Positions 1-7,393 of a stretch of 8,494 nucleotides of DNA are shown one piece after another. Location: assembly GCA_022837245.1 (NCBI GenBank), contig JALHHX010000092.1, positions 1 to 8,494 on the forward strand. The letters run 5' to 3'. The notes below the pieces were generated by a model. The model was not told the DNA's origin. It was given only the letters and a program-made list of their open reading frames with translations, and made no database searches. The position numbers were made by a program, and so were the translations under genes. The stretch is from Lentisphaerota bacterium (GTDB lineage Bacteria; Verrucomicrobiota; Kiritimatiellia; RFP12; UBA3636). Position 1 is the stretch's first letter, and each line of letters opens with the position of its first letter.

Positions 1-1
1 A

Positions 2-1138
2 TCCATAAAGTTTATTCTGGAACATGGCGCGAGCCTAGTTCTCATGTCACATCTTGGACGCCCTGACGGAAAGCCGGACATGGCGTATTCACTTCGTCCC
101 GTCGCTGAGCGTCTCGCGAACTGCCTCGCGCAACCAGTTGAATTCGCCCCTGATGCACTCGATGCCAAGGCTAAGGCTGAAGCCCTCGGTCCTGGAGAGG
201 TGCTCATGCTCGAAAACACCCGCTTCTACTTGGCTGAAGAAGGCAAGGTAAAGCAGAAGGAAGGCCAGAGCGATGAGAAATACGCCAAAATCAAGGCAGA
301 TCTCAAAACCGCTAAACAGTCGATGGCCGAGAAGCTCGCCTCCTATGGTGATATTTACGTAAATGACGCTTTTGGGACTGCACACCGCGACCATGCCTCC
401 ACCGCCTCGATTTGCAAGTACATGAAGGCCAAGGGTGGCGCATGCGTCGCTGGATTTCTCATGGAAAAGGAACTTGAATACCTTGGCAATGCCGTCGAGA
501 ATCCGAAACGCCCGTTTGCGGCTATCCTGGGTGGTGCAAAGGTGTCGGACAAACTCGCGGTTGTCAAAAACTTGCTCTCCAAAGTCGATACGCTGATCAT
601 CGGCGGCGGCATGGCATACACTTTCCTGAAAGCGCAAGGACATGACGTCGGCAACTCGCTTTGCGAGCTCGACCAGCTCGAGTACGCAAAAGATATGATC
701 GCGAAGGCGAAAGAGCGCGGTGTGAAGTTCATGCTGCCGGTCGATAACGTTGCCGCCGATAAGTTCGACGCAGCCGCCAACACGAAGATCGTCGGCAACG
801 ACATCCCCGCAGGCTGGATGGCGCTTGATATCGGCCCGGAGACGACTAAGAAATACGCCGAGGCAATCAAAGATGCAAAGACGGTTGTATGGAACGGCCC
901 TATGGGCTGCTTCGAAATGCCGGCTTTCGCCAAAGGCACGTTCGGTGTTTGCGAGGCCGTAGCCAAGATCAAGGCTAACGGTGGCATCTCTATCATTGGC
1001 GGCGGTGATTCGGTCAGCGCTGTCAAGAAGTCCGGGCTCGACGACGAAATGAGCCATATCTCAACTGGTGGTGGTGCTTCTCTCGAGTTTCTTGAAGGCA
1101 AGGAACTTCCTGGCTGCGCGGCGCTAGACGATAAGTAA
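2..1138 (+). CDS. pgk: Phosphoglycerate kinase, 5' end cut off by the window
   Basis: This enzyme of glycolysis and gluconeogenesis transfers phosphate between 1,3-bisphosphoglycerate and ADP in the cytoplasm. The frame is open from base 2, and the residues before the ATG at 44 (SIKFILEHGASLVL) match the family just ahead of the conserved MSHLGRPDG, so 44 is an internal methionine. About 40 N-terminal residues are missing; 378 are present. Visible signatures, numbered from base 2, are ENTRFY near 71, YVNDAFGTAHRDHAST near 119-134, GGAKVSDK near 177, the GGGMAYTFLKAQG stretch near 201, the WNGPMGCFE motif near 297-305, and the nucleotide-binding GGGDSVSAV and STGGGASLEFL near the end. It carries a lysine-rich insertion after ENTRFY (see findings). 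The stop is TAA, followed 53 bases later by a strong terminator, so it is the last gene of its transcript. Identification is secure. Confidence 0.97.
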   Translation, partial: SIKFILEHGASLVLMSHLGRPDGKPDMAYSLRPVAERLANCLAQPVEFAPDALDAKAKAEALGPGEVLMLENTRFYLAEEGKVKQKEGQSDEKYAKIKADLKTAKQSMAEKLASYGDIYVNDAFGTAHRDHASTASICKYMKAKGGACVAGFLMEKELEYLGNAVENPKRPFAAILGGAKVSDKLAVVKNLLSKVDTLIIGGGMAYTFLKAQGHDVGNSLCELDQLEYAKDMIAKAKERGVKFMLPVDNVAADKFDAAANTKIVGNDIPAGWMALDIGPETTKKYAEAIKDAKTVVWNGPMGCFEMPAFAKGTFGVCEAVAKIKANGGISIIGGGDSVSAVKKSGLDDEMSHISTGGGASLEFLEGKELPGCAALDDK

Positions 1139-1191
1139 CTGGTATAAGCTGATACTAGTCAACGTCAAGACTTAAAGCTTGCGTTTCGAAG

Positions 1192-1220
1192 GAGCGGACG
1201 GAAACGTCCGCTCTTTTTTT
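1192..1220 (+). terminator. Intrinsic terminator after pgk
   Basis: A perfect 9-bp stem (GAGCGGACG at 1192-1200 pairing with CGTCCGCTC at 1205-1213) is closed by a GAAA tetraloop and followed directly by seven T residues (1214-1220). It sits 53 bases past the pgk stop. There is no matching A-run on the 5' side, so it should act only on plus-strand transcription. Confidence 0.95.
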
Positions 1221-1275
1221 GGCGATTTCCTGCATGTAAGTCTCGCTTGGCTTGCCACAAACCTAAGAAATTTGA

Positions 1276-1304
1276 TTGCAACTAGCGCTACAACTCTGCA
1301 TAAT
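1276..1304 (+). promoter_or_regulatory. Candidate sigma-70-type promoter for the DUF2157 unit
   Basis: TTGCAA (1276-1281) and CATAAT (1299-1304) are separated by 17 bases, matching the -35 and -10 consensus at 4 of 6 and 5 of 6 positions. The site lies in an A+T-rich stretch between the pgk terminator and the ATG at 1361, which would leave a leader of about 50 bases. The call is from pattern only; TTGATT at 1272 and TACAAT at 1314 are competing fragments with worse spacing. Confidence 0.45.
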
Positions 1305-1348
1305 AATTCGTGCTACAATGGTTTTGCGACGTTATTAAATCCGTAATT

Positions 1349-1353
1349 AAGGA
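1349..1353 (+). promoter_or_regulatory. Ribosome binding site that fixes the start at 1361
   Basis: AAGGA lies 7 bases before the ATG at 1361. The alternative GTG start at 1310 has no purine-rich site in front of it and would overlap the likely transcription start, so this site favours 1361. Confidence 0.7.
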
Positions 1354-1360
1354 TCACACT

Positions 1361-2716
1361 ATGAAACGCAATCACTGCGAGATACTTCTCCGAGAAGCTC
1401 GGGAATGGCACAATGAAGGAATCATCTCGGCAAGCGCTCTTCAGCAGATCGAAAATCGCTATGCGCAATTTATGCAGGGCAGGAACACTTCCCTGCGGAC
1501 CATTCTGTTCCTTTCTTTAGGCGCTCTTCTTATTGGCATGGGTATAATATTGCTTTTAGCTGCAAACTGGGATTGGCTCTCGCGCCCAATGCGTACATTA
1601 ATTGCCTTTATCCCTCTTTTAATGTCAATATTCGTCTGGGTTGTAAGCCGATTCAAAAATCAAAACACACGTCCATTACAAGAGCCTCTTGGAATTATAT
1701 GGACGCTTTCCATTGGATCTGCCATTGCAATTATCTCGCAAACCTACCAAATATCTGGTAGCGCAGATAACTTCGTGATGACCTGGGCTATTTTAACGTT
1801 GCCTGTGTTATACGCCACTCTAGCCGTGTTCCCCGCCATAGGCTACTTTGCTCTGCTTTTCTCGTGGGTATGCATTAATGCCGAGATGGGTGACAACTCG
1901 CAGCTATACTGGCTGCTTGTTTTGCTTGCGTTTCCTGCTTTCCGAACAATACGTCAGCAAGCTCCTGAAGGTTCGCGTTTCGCACTTATCATTTGGCTGA
2001 CGGCATTGATTTCGGTCGCAGCTCTAGGGTTTACTCTTGAAAAGGCTCTTCCGGGACTATGGACTGTAATCTATACAAGTGCTTTTGCTTCTCTTTATCT
2101 GGGCGGTTTGCTTATTGAAGACCAACGTGACTCTCAATGGAACTCCCCGATGCGCACACTTGGGCTTTGCGGCAATGCTGTAGTGCTTTACCTCCTCACT
2201 TTCCAATGGCCTTGGGAAGATGTTGGCTGGGAATATTGGAGTGCCAATAGAATAAGCCATTCATGGCAGATGGTATTTGATTTTGTCCTTGCGTTCGGTT
2301 TGCCATTGTTGACCATAGTACTGGGAGTTTTGCTCCGTCGCAAGTGGCGTAAGAGTGGCGGCTCCAGAGTCCCACCGACTATTCTAAAGTTCAATCAGAT
2401 TCTGTGGGGCGCCGCTCCATTAGTCGTGATTATACTATACTCAATAGCCGCCCGCTTTGACGGCGAAGTGTTCGTCTCGCTTGTTACAACAGCTTTTCTG
2501 TGTCTGATTTCCCTAACCACGATGACTGCGGGACTGATTGATCGGCAACTACGCCTGATAAACGGAGGCGTGTTCATTTTTCTCGCTATTGTTTTGGGAA
2601 AATTCTTCACCTCCGACTTCTCTTTTACAGCCCGTGGCACTGCCTTTGTGATTTGCGGCATTCTCTTTGTTGCAGCCAACAGTATAGCATCACGCCGCAT
2701 TAGGAGGTCAGCATGA
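1361..2716 (+). CDS. DUF2157-type polytopic membrane protein
   Basis: This is a 451-residue integral membrane protein. A short soluble N-terminus (about 1-45) has the DUF2157 pattern, with REW at 14-16 followed by the EGIIS turn and a helix ending QIENRYAQF. A first membrane helix follows, with the characteristic GALLIGMGIILLLAANWDWL (about 54-73). I count roughly 12 to 14 hydrophobic helices, at about 46-69, 77-96, 109-127, 139-175, 181-197, 206-226, 231-252, 264-281, 303-325, 350-392, 401-415 and 424-442, ending in a basic tail (RRIRRSA). The family has no established biochemical function; an inner-membrane location is inferred. The frame could open at a GTG at 1310, but the ATG at 1361 has a ribosome site and starts where family similarity starts. 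The last four bases overlap the next gene (ATGA), implying translational coupling. A+T content looks higher than in pgk: one 60-base line here has 43% G+C against 58% in a pgk line. Confidence 0.85.
   Translation: MKRNHCEILLREAREWHNEGIISASALQQIENRYAQFMQGRNTSLRTILFLSLGALLIGMGIILLLAANWDWLSRPMRTLIAFIPLLMSIFVWVVSRFKNQNTRPLQEPLGIIWTLSIGSAIAIISQTYQISGSADNFVMTWAILTLPVLYATLAVFPAIGYFALLFSWVCINAEMGDNSQLYWLLVLLAFPAFRTIRQQAPEGSRFALIIWLTALISVAALGFTLEKALPGLWTVIYTSAFASLYLGGLLIEDQRDSQWNSPMRTLGLCGNAVVLYLLTFQWPWEDVGWEYWSANRISHSWQMVFDFVLAFGLPLLTIVLGVLLRRKWRKSGGSRVPPTILKFNQILWGAAPLVVIILYSIAARFDGEVFVSLVTTAFLCLISLTTMTAGLIDRQLRLINGGVFIFLAIVLGKFFTSDFSFTARGTAFVICGILFVAANSIASRRIRRSA
2701..2707 (+). promoter_or_regulatory. 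Strong ribosome binding site for the GDYXXLXY gene
   Basis: TAGGAGG ends 5 bases before the ATG at 2713 and lies inside the last codons of the upstream gene. It supports the ATGA-overlap start and independent loading of ribosomes on the second gene. Confidence 0.8.
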
Positions 2717-3351
2717 AAAAACGTATTTTTATCCTGCTCATAACAATTGGGATTTTGGCTCAGATTTTAGTTCCTGCCTGGATGTTGATCAGCCGCGAGC
2801 TCACTCTACGCCATGGTGCGGTATGTCTATTGCAAACTGCTCCTGTAGATCCTGTGGACCCATTCATGGGCCGTTACGTTGATCTTAGGTTCAAGGATCT
2901 AAATAGTGTTGTTGTCGATGGGCCGGATAGAGGACAATGGTCCACCGGCAAGGCGATTTGGATAAGCTTTAAAACAAACGAAAACTCTGTTGCGGTAATA
3001 GATTCTGTTCATTTGGAAAAGCCCGACAACCCACTCTCCGTCAAAGCTCGCATCAGAACCTCTTGGCCAGAGATGGTTCCTACAGATCCTCCAGTGACTA
3101 ACAGATGGGGCGCTGTGGAGAAACGAAATAGCGGAAAAATTGGCATCTCATTAACACGCCTTCCTTTTGAACGTTACTATATGCCGGAGAAACTGGCTCC
3201 AGAGGCTGAAAGAGCATACAACCGTGCCATGGCAGATGGTGTATATGCAAAAATCCGCTTTCGTAATGGACAAGCTGTACTTGAAGATCTTCTGTTTGGC
3301 TCCACGCCGGTTCGCGACTACTTAAAGACTAAAAGTAAAGATCCTGAATAG
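2713..3351 (+). CDS. GDYXXLXY-family membrane-anchored protein
   Basis: This 212-residue protein opens with a basic tip (MKKR) and a single hydrophobic helix (about 5-26) that probably anchors it with the rest outside the inner membrane. The family hallmark follows: QTAPVDPVDPFMGRYVDLRF (41-60), in which GRYVDLRF at 53-60 corresponds to the GDYxxLxY signature with Arg for Asp and a final Phe for Tyr. The C-terminal block, with FERYYMPEKLAPEAE (152-166) and an acidic/glycine beta region ending in GSTPVRDYL, also fits the family. Function is unknown. Genes of this family are commonly found beside DUF2157 or DUF4401 membrane proteins, and here the two overlap by four bases, so a complex or shared pathway is a reasonable inference. 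It ends 29 bases from the convergent peptidase gene, with no clear terminator between. Confidence 0.85.
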   Translation: MKKRIFILLITIGILAQILVPAWMLISRELTLRHGAVCLLQTAPVDPVDPFMGRYVDLRFKDLNSVVVDGPDRGQWSTGKAIWISFKTNENSVAVIDSVHLEKPDNPLSVKARIRTSWPEMVPTDPPVTNRWGAVEKRNSGKIGISLTRLPFERYYMPEKLAPEAERAYNRAMADGVYAKIRFRNGQAVLEDLLFGSTPVRDYLKTKSKDPE

Positions 3352-3380
3352 CAAATAGCTGTACTTGTGGTTTTGAGCAA

Positions 3381-6300
3381 TCATTCCACAATTCGTACGC
3401 GGTGGAATCGGGATTTCAATGGCGCGGGACGGGTGTCGATAATTTCGGTGCTCTGCCCGCGCCCTAGTATATTGGTAGCCCACACTTTGAACAATTCGGT
3501 TCCATCAATGGATTCAGAGCTTTCGACTTGATATAGCTTGCCTGGGATGCTGCTCCAACGCAATCTAGATTCACCATTGGTGGAAACTTCAAACGCGTCT
3601 ATTTGAAGTAGTGACTCGTAGTCGGTTGGATCGGTGCCTGCTATCCATTCTTCGAAGTTCGAAAATGTGTCTCCATCGGTGTCTATATAGTTGGCAGAAC
3701 CGTCTGATGGCAGGCCATAAAGCTCCATGTATTCGGCTAAACTCCGCCACGAAACGTCGAATGTTTTGCTGATCCCAGAATGTCCAGCTCCGTCGTCTAT
3801 TCGAAAACATACGTTCGAGCCGACATCTAAAACCAATGTTTGTCCTGTCCACGAGCCATTTGCAAAAGCCCCGGTTGCCGACGGCTCAAGCGGAATTTCC
3901 TTGAACCGTACGAATTGAAGCGCTGGAACTCCATTTGCCAGATAGCCTGCGGACATTGCCTCGCCCCACAGAAGAGGATCCCCGTATATGCTGTTGTTCG
4001 TGGCGAATACCAGGCTGCGGTTTGTTGGCGTTGTAGCCCAGAAGGTTAGTCCGGAAACATCGCTTGCTGCCGCATTGTTGAAGCTGAAGTCGACCATCAG
4101 GTGGCTTGTTCCGTCGTATGAAAACGGTGTGGCGAGGTCTTGACTCTGCCACATGGAGCTTTGAAAGGTAGTGTTTGTCTGCAGGACGACGATCCATCCT
4201 TCTGATTCCCAATGTGCTGTTGTACCGTAGTGGGTTAGGGGAGTGTGCTTAAGTCTGACTGTCCAATTGGAGAGTGGGATGCCATGGTAGGAGCCGAGCT
4301 TAAGCGGCAAAGCCATGATAAGCCCTGGACCGCCAACTTCCTCAGGAGTGTAAATCACCTGTGTGCGCGAACGGGCACTGTACGTGCGGAGCGGGTACTC
4401 GAAACGCGTGGTGGCGTTTGTGATTTCGGCGACCACTGAGCCGCCGGCAGTTGCGTGTAGATTGCATGCGCCATTGAAGTTCGTGTACAGATTGCCAGTG
4501 GCAGTCAGAGCTGTAGCGGCGATGGCGAATGGTTCGCCTACTCGCTGTTCGGTTGCCGGTGCTGAAATGGCGAAATGGGTGTGCCATTCGTTGCAGCGGA
4601 TGGTTACGATTGCGTTGGAAGGAGGCGCGAGGTATGCGTTGATTCCAGCGGGGTTGGAAAGGGCGACAGAGAAAGTTTCGTCGATCTCTGGTTTGAAGTC
4701 ATCCAGAATCGGTATTGAAATCTGCTTTTCCGTTTCTCCAGGAAGGAATTCGATGGTGCCTGTCGTGGCGATATAGTCTGAGCCTGCTGTCGCAGTGATG
4801 TTTGCAGTCGCGACTCCGACGCTCGCCCATGTGTTCGTGTGCCAGTTTCGCATGACCGTAAGGACTGCGCTAGACCCGATATCTTCTATCTCTGTCAATG
4901 CGGCTGTTTTGAATGAGATGTTTCCAGAAAGAGAAAGCGGAACGGAAAAGGAGGCTTCGTGTCCCGTAAACGTGTTGGAAACCGTAATCGATCCAGGATA
5001 CTCGCCGGGTTGCAGCTCGCCTGCCGATAGAGCGAAGCCGGCGACGAACGACGTTGTAGCACCTGGCAGAAGGGTGCCAGAGGCAGGTGTGACCTCAAGC
5101 CAATCGTCAGAGACCGAGACGGCCCATTCGAGGAGGCCCGTGCCAGTGTTGGAGATCGTGTATTCTTTTGAGGCCGGGGAGAACGGGCCGCCAGCATAGC
5201 CGTAGGCGGCAAAACCTGTTTCAGGTGCAAGCGCAAGCGGATCGCGTTGCAGCCGCATGTGCGGATCTCCAAACAGTGTCGCGGTGTAGTAGCACCAGCG
5301 GTACACCGTGTCGCCGCGGTCTTCAACGCTACCTATCATTTCCTCTCGGGATCGTGCATGCGCCACGCCGATATGCCTTTCGTCAAGTACCATAAGATGT
5401 TTGAAGAAGCGCGCTAGGAACTCGGCGCTGAACATGTTTTCGGCTCCGACGGAGTTCCCGTACCAGCCAAGATCCGTGTTCATGATCGCGGCGGTGGCGC
5501 CTGCGGAGGAACTGGTCGTGATCGCCTCCGCGAAAGAATCGCCGCCATAATAGGCGAAATCGCCGGCGTTGCACCCGATGCTTGCCATAATGAACGGGGA
5601 CGAGTTGGTCAGAGCTGCGAGTTCGGTTGTGGACATCCTCATCGCCTGGAGCGCGCTCGTGTGACCGGAATGCGCTACGATGTGTGGTGAGGAGTTAAGT
5701 GCCGTGATCGCGTCGATGCCTGTCCAGGCGTTAGAATTTGCCGGACGGTCGTCGAGCCACTCTACTTCGTATTTTGCAAGCGATGGCAGAAGCCCGTCGA
5801 GCATGGCGCCACCATGGATGAAGTCCCCCATGTACTCACCTGCGAGCAGCGCGTGGTCAGCGTTTGCGTGGACGTCAAGCTCGTATCGAATTGATTTTTC
5901 CACAAAGCGTTCCGTTTCCTCAGGTGTGGAGACCGGTGCGCGGCCTACATACACCTCCGCCAGCAAATCCACGTCGCCGCCACCTTCTCCGTCTGTCGGC
6001 TCTCCCCACCAGTCATCATCATCCGAATTCCAAGAGCCATCGAGGCAGGCGAAATATAGGTCGCAGGGGATGTTGCCGGTGACAGAATTTACGCTGGCAA
6101 AAGCGTTGCGGTGCGGTACCACGCCGGCGTCGCCTCCGAGTAGCACGTAGGTCGTTTTCCAGTTCGTGTATGCGTTTGCGATGTAATGACGCAGTGAAGT
6201 GGCAGAGTCCGCACCCTGCCACGCGATGGGGATCTCTTCAATCGCTGTGATCTTTACGGAAAGCCCAAGGGTTGCCTTATGTTCTGCGAGAGGGCGGAAT

Positions 6301-6872
6301 GCGTTGGTCAGCGCGGCCGTAGTGACGAGCAGATAGTCGACATTTTCGGACGCTTCCGCCATTGTGGTAACTTGGACCGGTGCGAGAGGCTCTGGGTTGT
6401 CGACGAATTTCATGACATTATCAAGCCGATCGTGTGGGACGCTTGACGTGGCCATCAGCGTCGTGAAGTTTTGAGCATGAAATTTGACCGAAACAACAAC
6501 CCTGATCCGCGAATGAAACACAAGTGTCGACTGTATGGGGTTGTAACGCGCGGGGAAAATGCGCACGAGCGCGATGTCGCGGCCATGAAGGCGTTGGACG
6601 GACAGGAACTCCACGTGTCCGGACGGGTAGGGGGTGTCTGCGGCGTATATGGTGTTGTCGGGAGCTTCGCTGCTATTCGTTGTACTGGGGATGCCTAGCG
6701 GCAGCGGGGTGCGTCCGTGTTCGACGGGGCAGGGGAGCGGGATCGTTTGTCCGAATTCTGGAAATTCGGCGCGCACGGATTCGACTTCAGAACCATTGGG
6801 GAGAAGGATGCGCGCGGTTCGGAAGGGGAGGACTGGTTTCCCGGTGCTTGATGTATGATCGCAATCGGGCAC
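3381..6872 (-). CDS. Secreted gingipain-like cysteine peptidase (family C25) with Calx-beta and other beta domains
   Basis: Numbered from a GTG at 6872 (1163 residues). Residues about 79-130 resemble the C25 propeptide (PYPSG...VRIFPARYNPIQ). The peptidase domain spans about 178-547: YLLVTT at 180, YVLLGGDAGVVPHRN at 242-256, an acidic loop at 282-302, the AEVYVGRAPV strand at 305-314, the likely catalytic His404 in HSGHTS, the likely catalytic Cys434 in SIGCNAGDF, and the terminal FGDPHMRLQ at 534-542. The His-Cys spacing of 30 is close to the 33 of gingipain. An Ig/BACON-like domain (about 562-648), a Calx-beta domain (about 651-760), an Ig-like domain (about 765-860) and a beta-sandwich (about 870-985) follow. 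Next come a calcium-binding motif (DTDGDTFSNFEEW, 1064-1076) and a terminal domain ending FHRVRIVE. It probably cleaves proteins outside the cell or on its surface. The GTG is almost certainly not the true start, because a signal peptide is encoded in frame upstream. Confidence 0.88.
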   Translation of the reverse strand: MPDCDHTSSTGKPVLPFRTARILLPNGSEVESVRAEFPEFGQTIPLPCPVEHGRTPLPLGIPSTTNSSEAPDNTIYAADTPYPSGHVEFLSVQRLHGRDIALVRIFPARYNPIQSTLVFHSRIRVVVSVKFHAQNFTTLMATSSVPHDRLDNVMKFVDNPEPLAPVQVTTMAEASENVDYLLVTTAALTNAFRPLAEHKATLGLSVKITAIEEIPIAWQGADSATSLRHYIANAYTNWKTTYVLLGGDAGVVPHRNAFASVNSVTGNIPCDLYFACLDGSWNSDDDDWWGEPTDGEGGGDVDLLAEVYVGRAPVSTPEETERFVEKSIRYELDVHANADHALLAGEYMGDFIHGGAMLDGLLPSLAKYEVEWLDDRPANSNAWTGIDAITALNSSPHIVAHSGHTSALQAMRMSTTELAALTNSSPFIMASIGCNAGDFAYYGGDSFAEAITTSSSAGATAAIMNTDLGWYGNSVGAENMFSAEFLARFFKHLMVLDERHIGVAHARSREEMIGSVEDRGDTVYRWCYYTATLFGDPHMRLQRDPLALAPETGFAAYGYAGGPFSPASKEYTISNTGTGLLEWAVSVSDDWLEVTPASGTLLPGATTSFVAGFALSAGELQPGEYPGSITVSNTFTGHEASFSVPLSLSGNISFKTAALTEIEDIGSSAVLTVMRNWHTNTWASVGVATANITATAGSDYIATTGTIEFLPGETEKQISIPILDDFKPEIDETFSVALSNPAGINAYLAPPSNAIVTIRCNEWHTHFAISAPATEQRVGEPFAIAATALTATGNLYTNFNGACNLHATAGGSVVAEITNATTRFEYPLRTYSARSRTQVIYTPEEVGGPGLIMALPLKLGSYHGIPLSNWTVRLKHTPLTHYGTTAHWESEGWIVVLQTNTTFQSSMWQSQDLATPFSYDGTSHLMVDFSFNNAAASDVSGLTFWATTPTNRSLVFATNNSIYGDPLLWGEAMSAGYLANGVPALQFVRFKEIPLEPSATGAFANGSWTGQTLVLDVGSNVCFRIDDGAGHSGISKTFDVSWRSLAEYMELYGLPSDGSANYIDTDGDTFSNFEEWIAGTDPTDYESLLQIDAFEVSTNGESRLRWSSIPGKLYQVESSESIDGTELFKVWATNILGRGQSTEIIDTRPAPLKSRFHRVRIVE

Positions 6873-7052
6873 GGTAACGCGGCATGATTCGCCGAGATCC
6901 AGAATTGACGGAAACTGGAAATCGTAGGTTAAAGCTATTTCAGTGCCCTGAGCGGCTACGGCGATGATTGAGCACGCCAGTAGGGCGGAAAGGATTTTTG
7001 GCTTGTGCCAAGTGAGTGTGAAATGGCGGTTGATCGTTTTGGCTTGCGTATG
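6873..7052 (-). other. In-frame signal-peptide coding extension of the C25 peptidase, without a canonical start codon
   Basis: Reading the peptidase frame upstream of the GTG at 6872 gives 60 open codons back to the TGA at 7055-7053. They encode a basic stretch (WHKPK), a hydrophobic core (ILSALLACSIIAVAA) and a small-residue cleavage region (AVAAQG), followed by mature-looking sequence. This is a clear Sec signal peptide. No ATG, GTG or TTG occurs in this frame here. Possible explanations are a rare start such as ATC at 7034-7032, or a one-base error in the five-T run at 6995-6999: removing one base would join a TTG at 7011-7009 to the core as MAQAKILSALLAC. No good ribosome site is visible for either. 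LLAC loosely resembles a lipobox, but the hydrophobic stretch before it is short. Confidence 0.75.
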
Positions 7053-7391
7053 TCAACGCCGCATGGCGGGGCAGACGGCGTCGGAGTCGGGGTTGCGCCA
7101 CGAGTGTGGAAATCCGCTGCATTGAGCAGGCTTTGCCTCGTGGATTACGCATCGATTCGACGTATCGAGCATGATGCACGAATCATTGTCGTTGCACTTG
7201 AGAACGAGTCCGCGGCGATCCGTCGAGATGTTGCAGAACTTCTCAGTGAATTCATCGACTGAAAGCTCGAGAAACCCGGCGATCTTCTCGAGCTCATCGT
7301 CCTTCAGAAACACGTAGCCTGGGATGCGGCAGCATGCGCCGCACCGCGTGCATTTGAAAAAGGACAAGTCTTTTCCGATGTTCGCGCTCAT
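7053..7391 (-). CDS. YkgJ-type cysteine-cluster protein (putative metal-binding)
   Basis: This is a 112-residue cytoplasmic protein with no signal peptide. Near the N-terminus, KCTRCGACCRIPGYVFL holds the family's CxxCxxCC cluster (Cys14, 17, 20, 21). Further cysteines at 72 (DSCIML), 81 (RCVIHEAKPAQC), 91 (QCSGFP) and 107 complete the usual set of up to eight. The family is thought to bind zinc or an iron-sulfur centre, and its role is unknown. The ATG at 7391 lies only 2 bases after the stop of the zinc-ribbon gene, so the two are probably translationally coupled; I see no strong ribosome site in front of it. Its TGA stop is in the same frame as the downstream peptidase extension, which makes the junction odd. 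Length and motif order look complete, so I read it as an intact gene and not as a fragment of a fusion. Confidence 0.88.
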   Translation of the reverse strand: MSANIGKDLSFFKCTRCGACCRIPGYVFLKDDELEKIAGFLELSVDEFTEKFCNISTDRRGLVLKCNDNDSCIMLDTSNRCVIHEAKPAQCSGFPHSWRNPDSDAVCPAMRR

Positions 7392-7393
7392 AA

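Noticed and set aside
89..1057. A 322-codon open frame on the minus strand opposite pgk, and a second one of 248 codons (355-1101)
   Set aside because: Both lie wholly antisense to an unmistakable pgk and have no family-like motifs. Long antisense frames are a by-product of its codon use.
1310..1360. GTG start adding 17 residues to the DUF2157 protein
   Set aside because: No ribosome site precedes it, it lies almost on the putative -10 box, and the ATG at 1361 has AAGGA at good spacing.
3365..3391. Inverted repeat TTGTGG/CCACAA across the convergent gene ends
   Set aside because: Only 6 bp of stem with a 15-base loop and no T-run on either strand; too weak for a terminator.
5680..6150. A 156-codon plus-strand frame opposite the peptidase
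   Set aside because: It is Ser/Pro-rich low-complexity antisense sequence over the conserved catalytic domain, with no ribosome site.
7053..7055. TGA between YkgJ and the peptidase as a recoded codon (selenocysteine or readthrough)
   Set aside because: TGA also ends the lysA, DUF2157 and peptidase genes here, and a signal peptide placed after a cytoplasmic domain makes a fused product implausible.
7051..7056. Perfect TTGACA on the minus strand at the YkgJ/peptidase junction, a possible -35 box
   Set aside because: No acceptable -10 hexamer is found 15-18 bases downstream, so I do not call a promoter.
6940..7179. A 79-codon minus-strand frame across the junction
   Set aside because: It is a shadow frame rich in Arg and His, overlapping YkgJ and the signal-peptide region, with no domain character.
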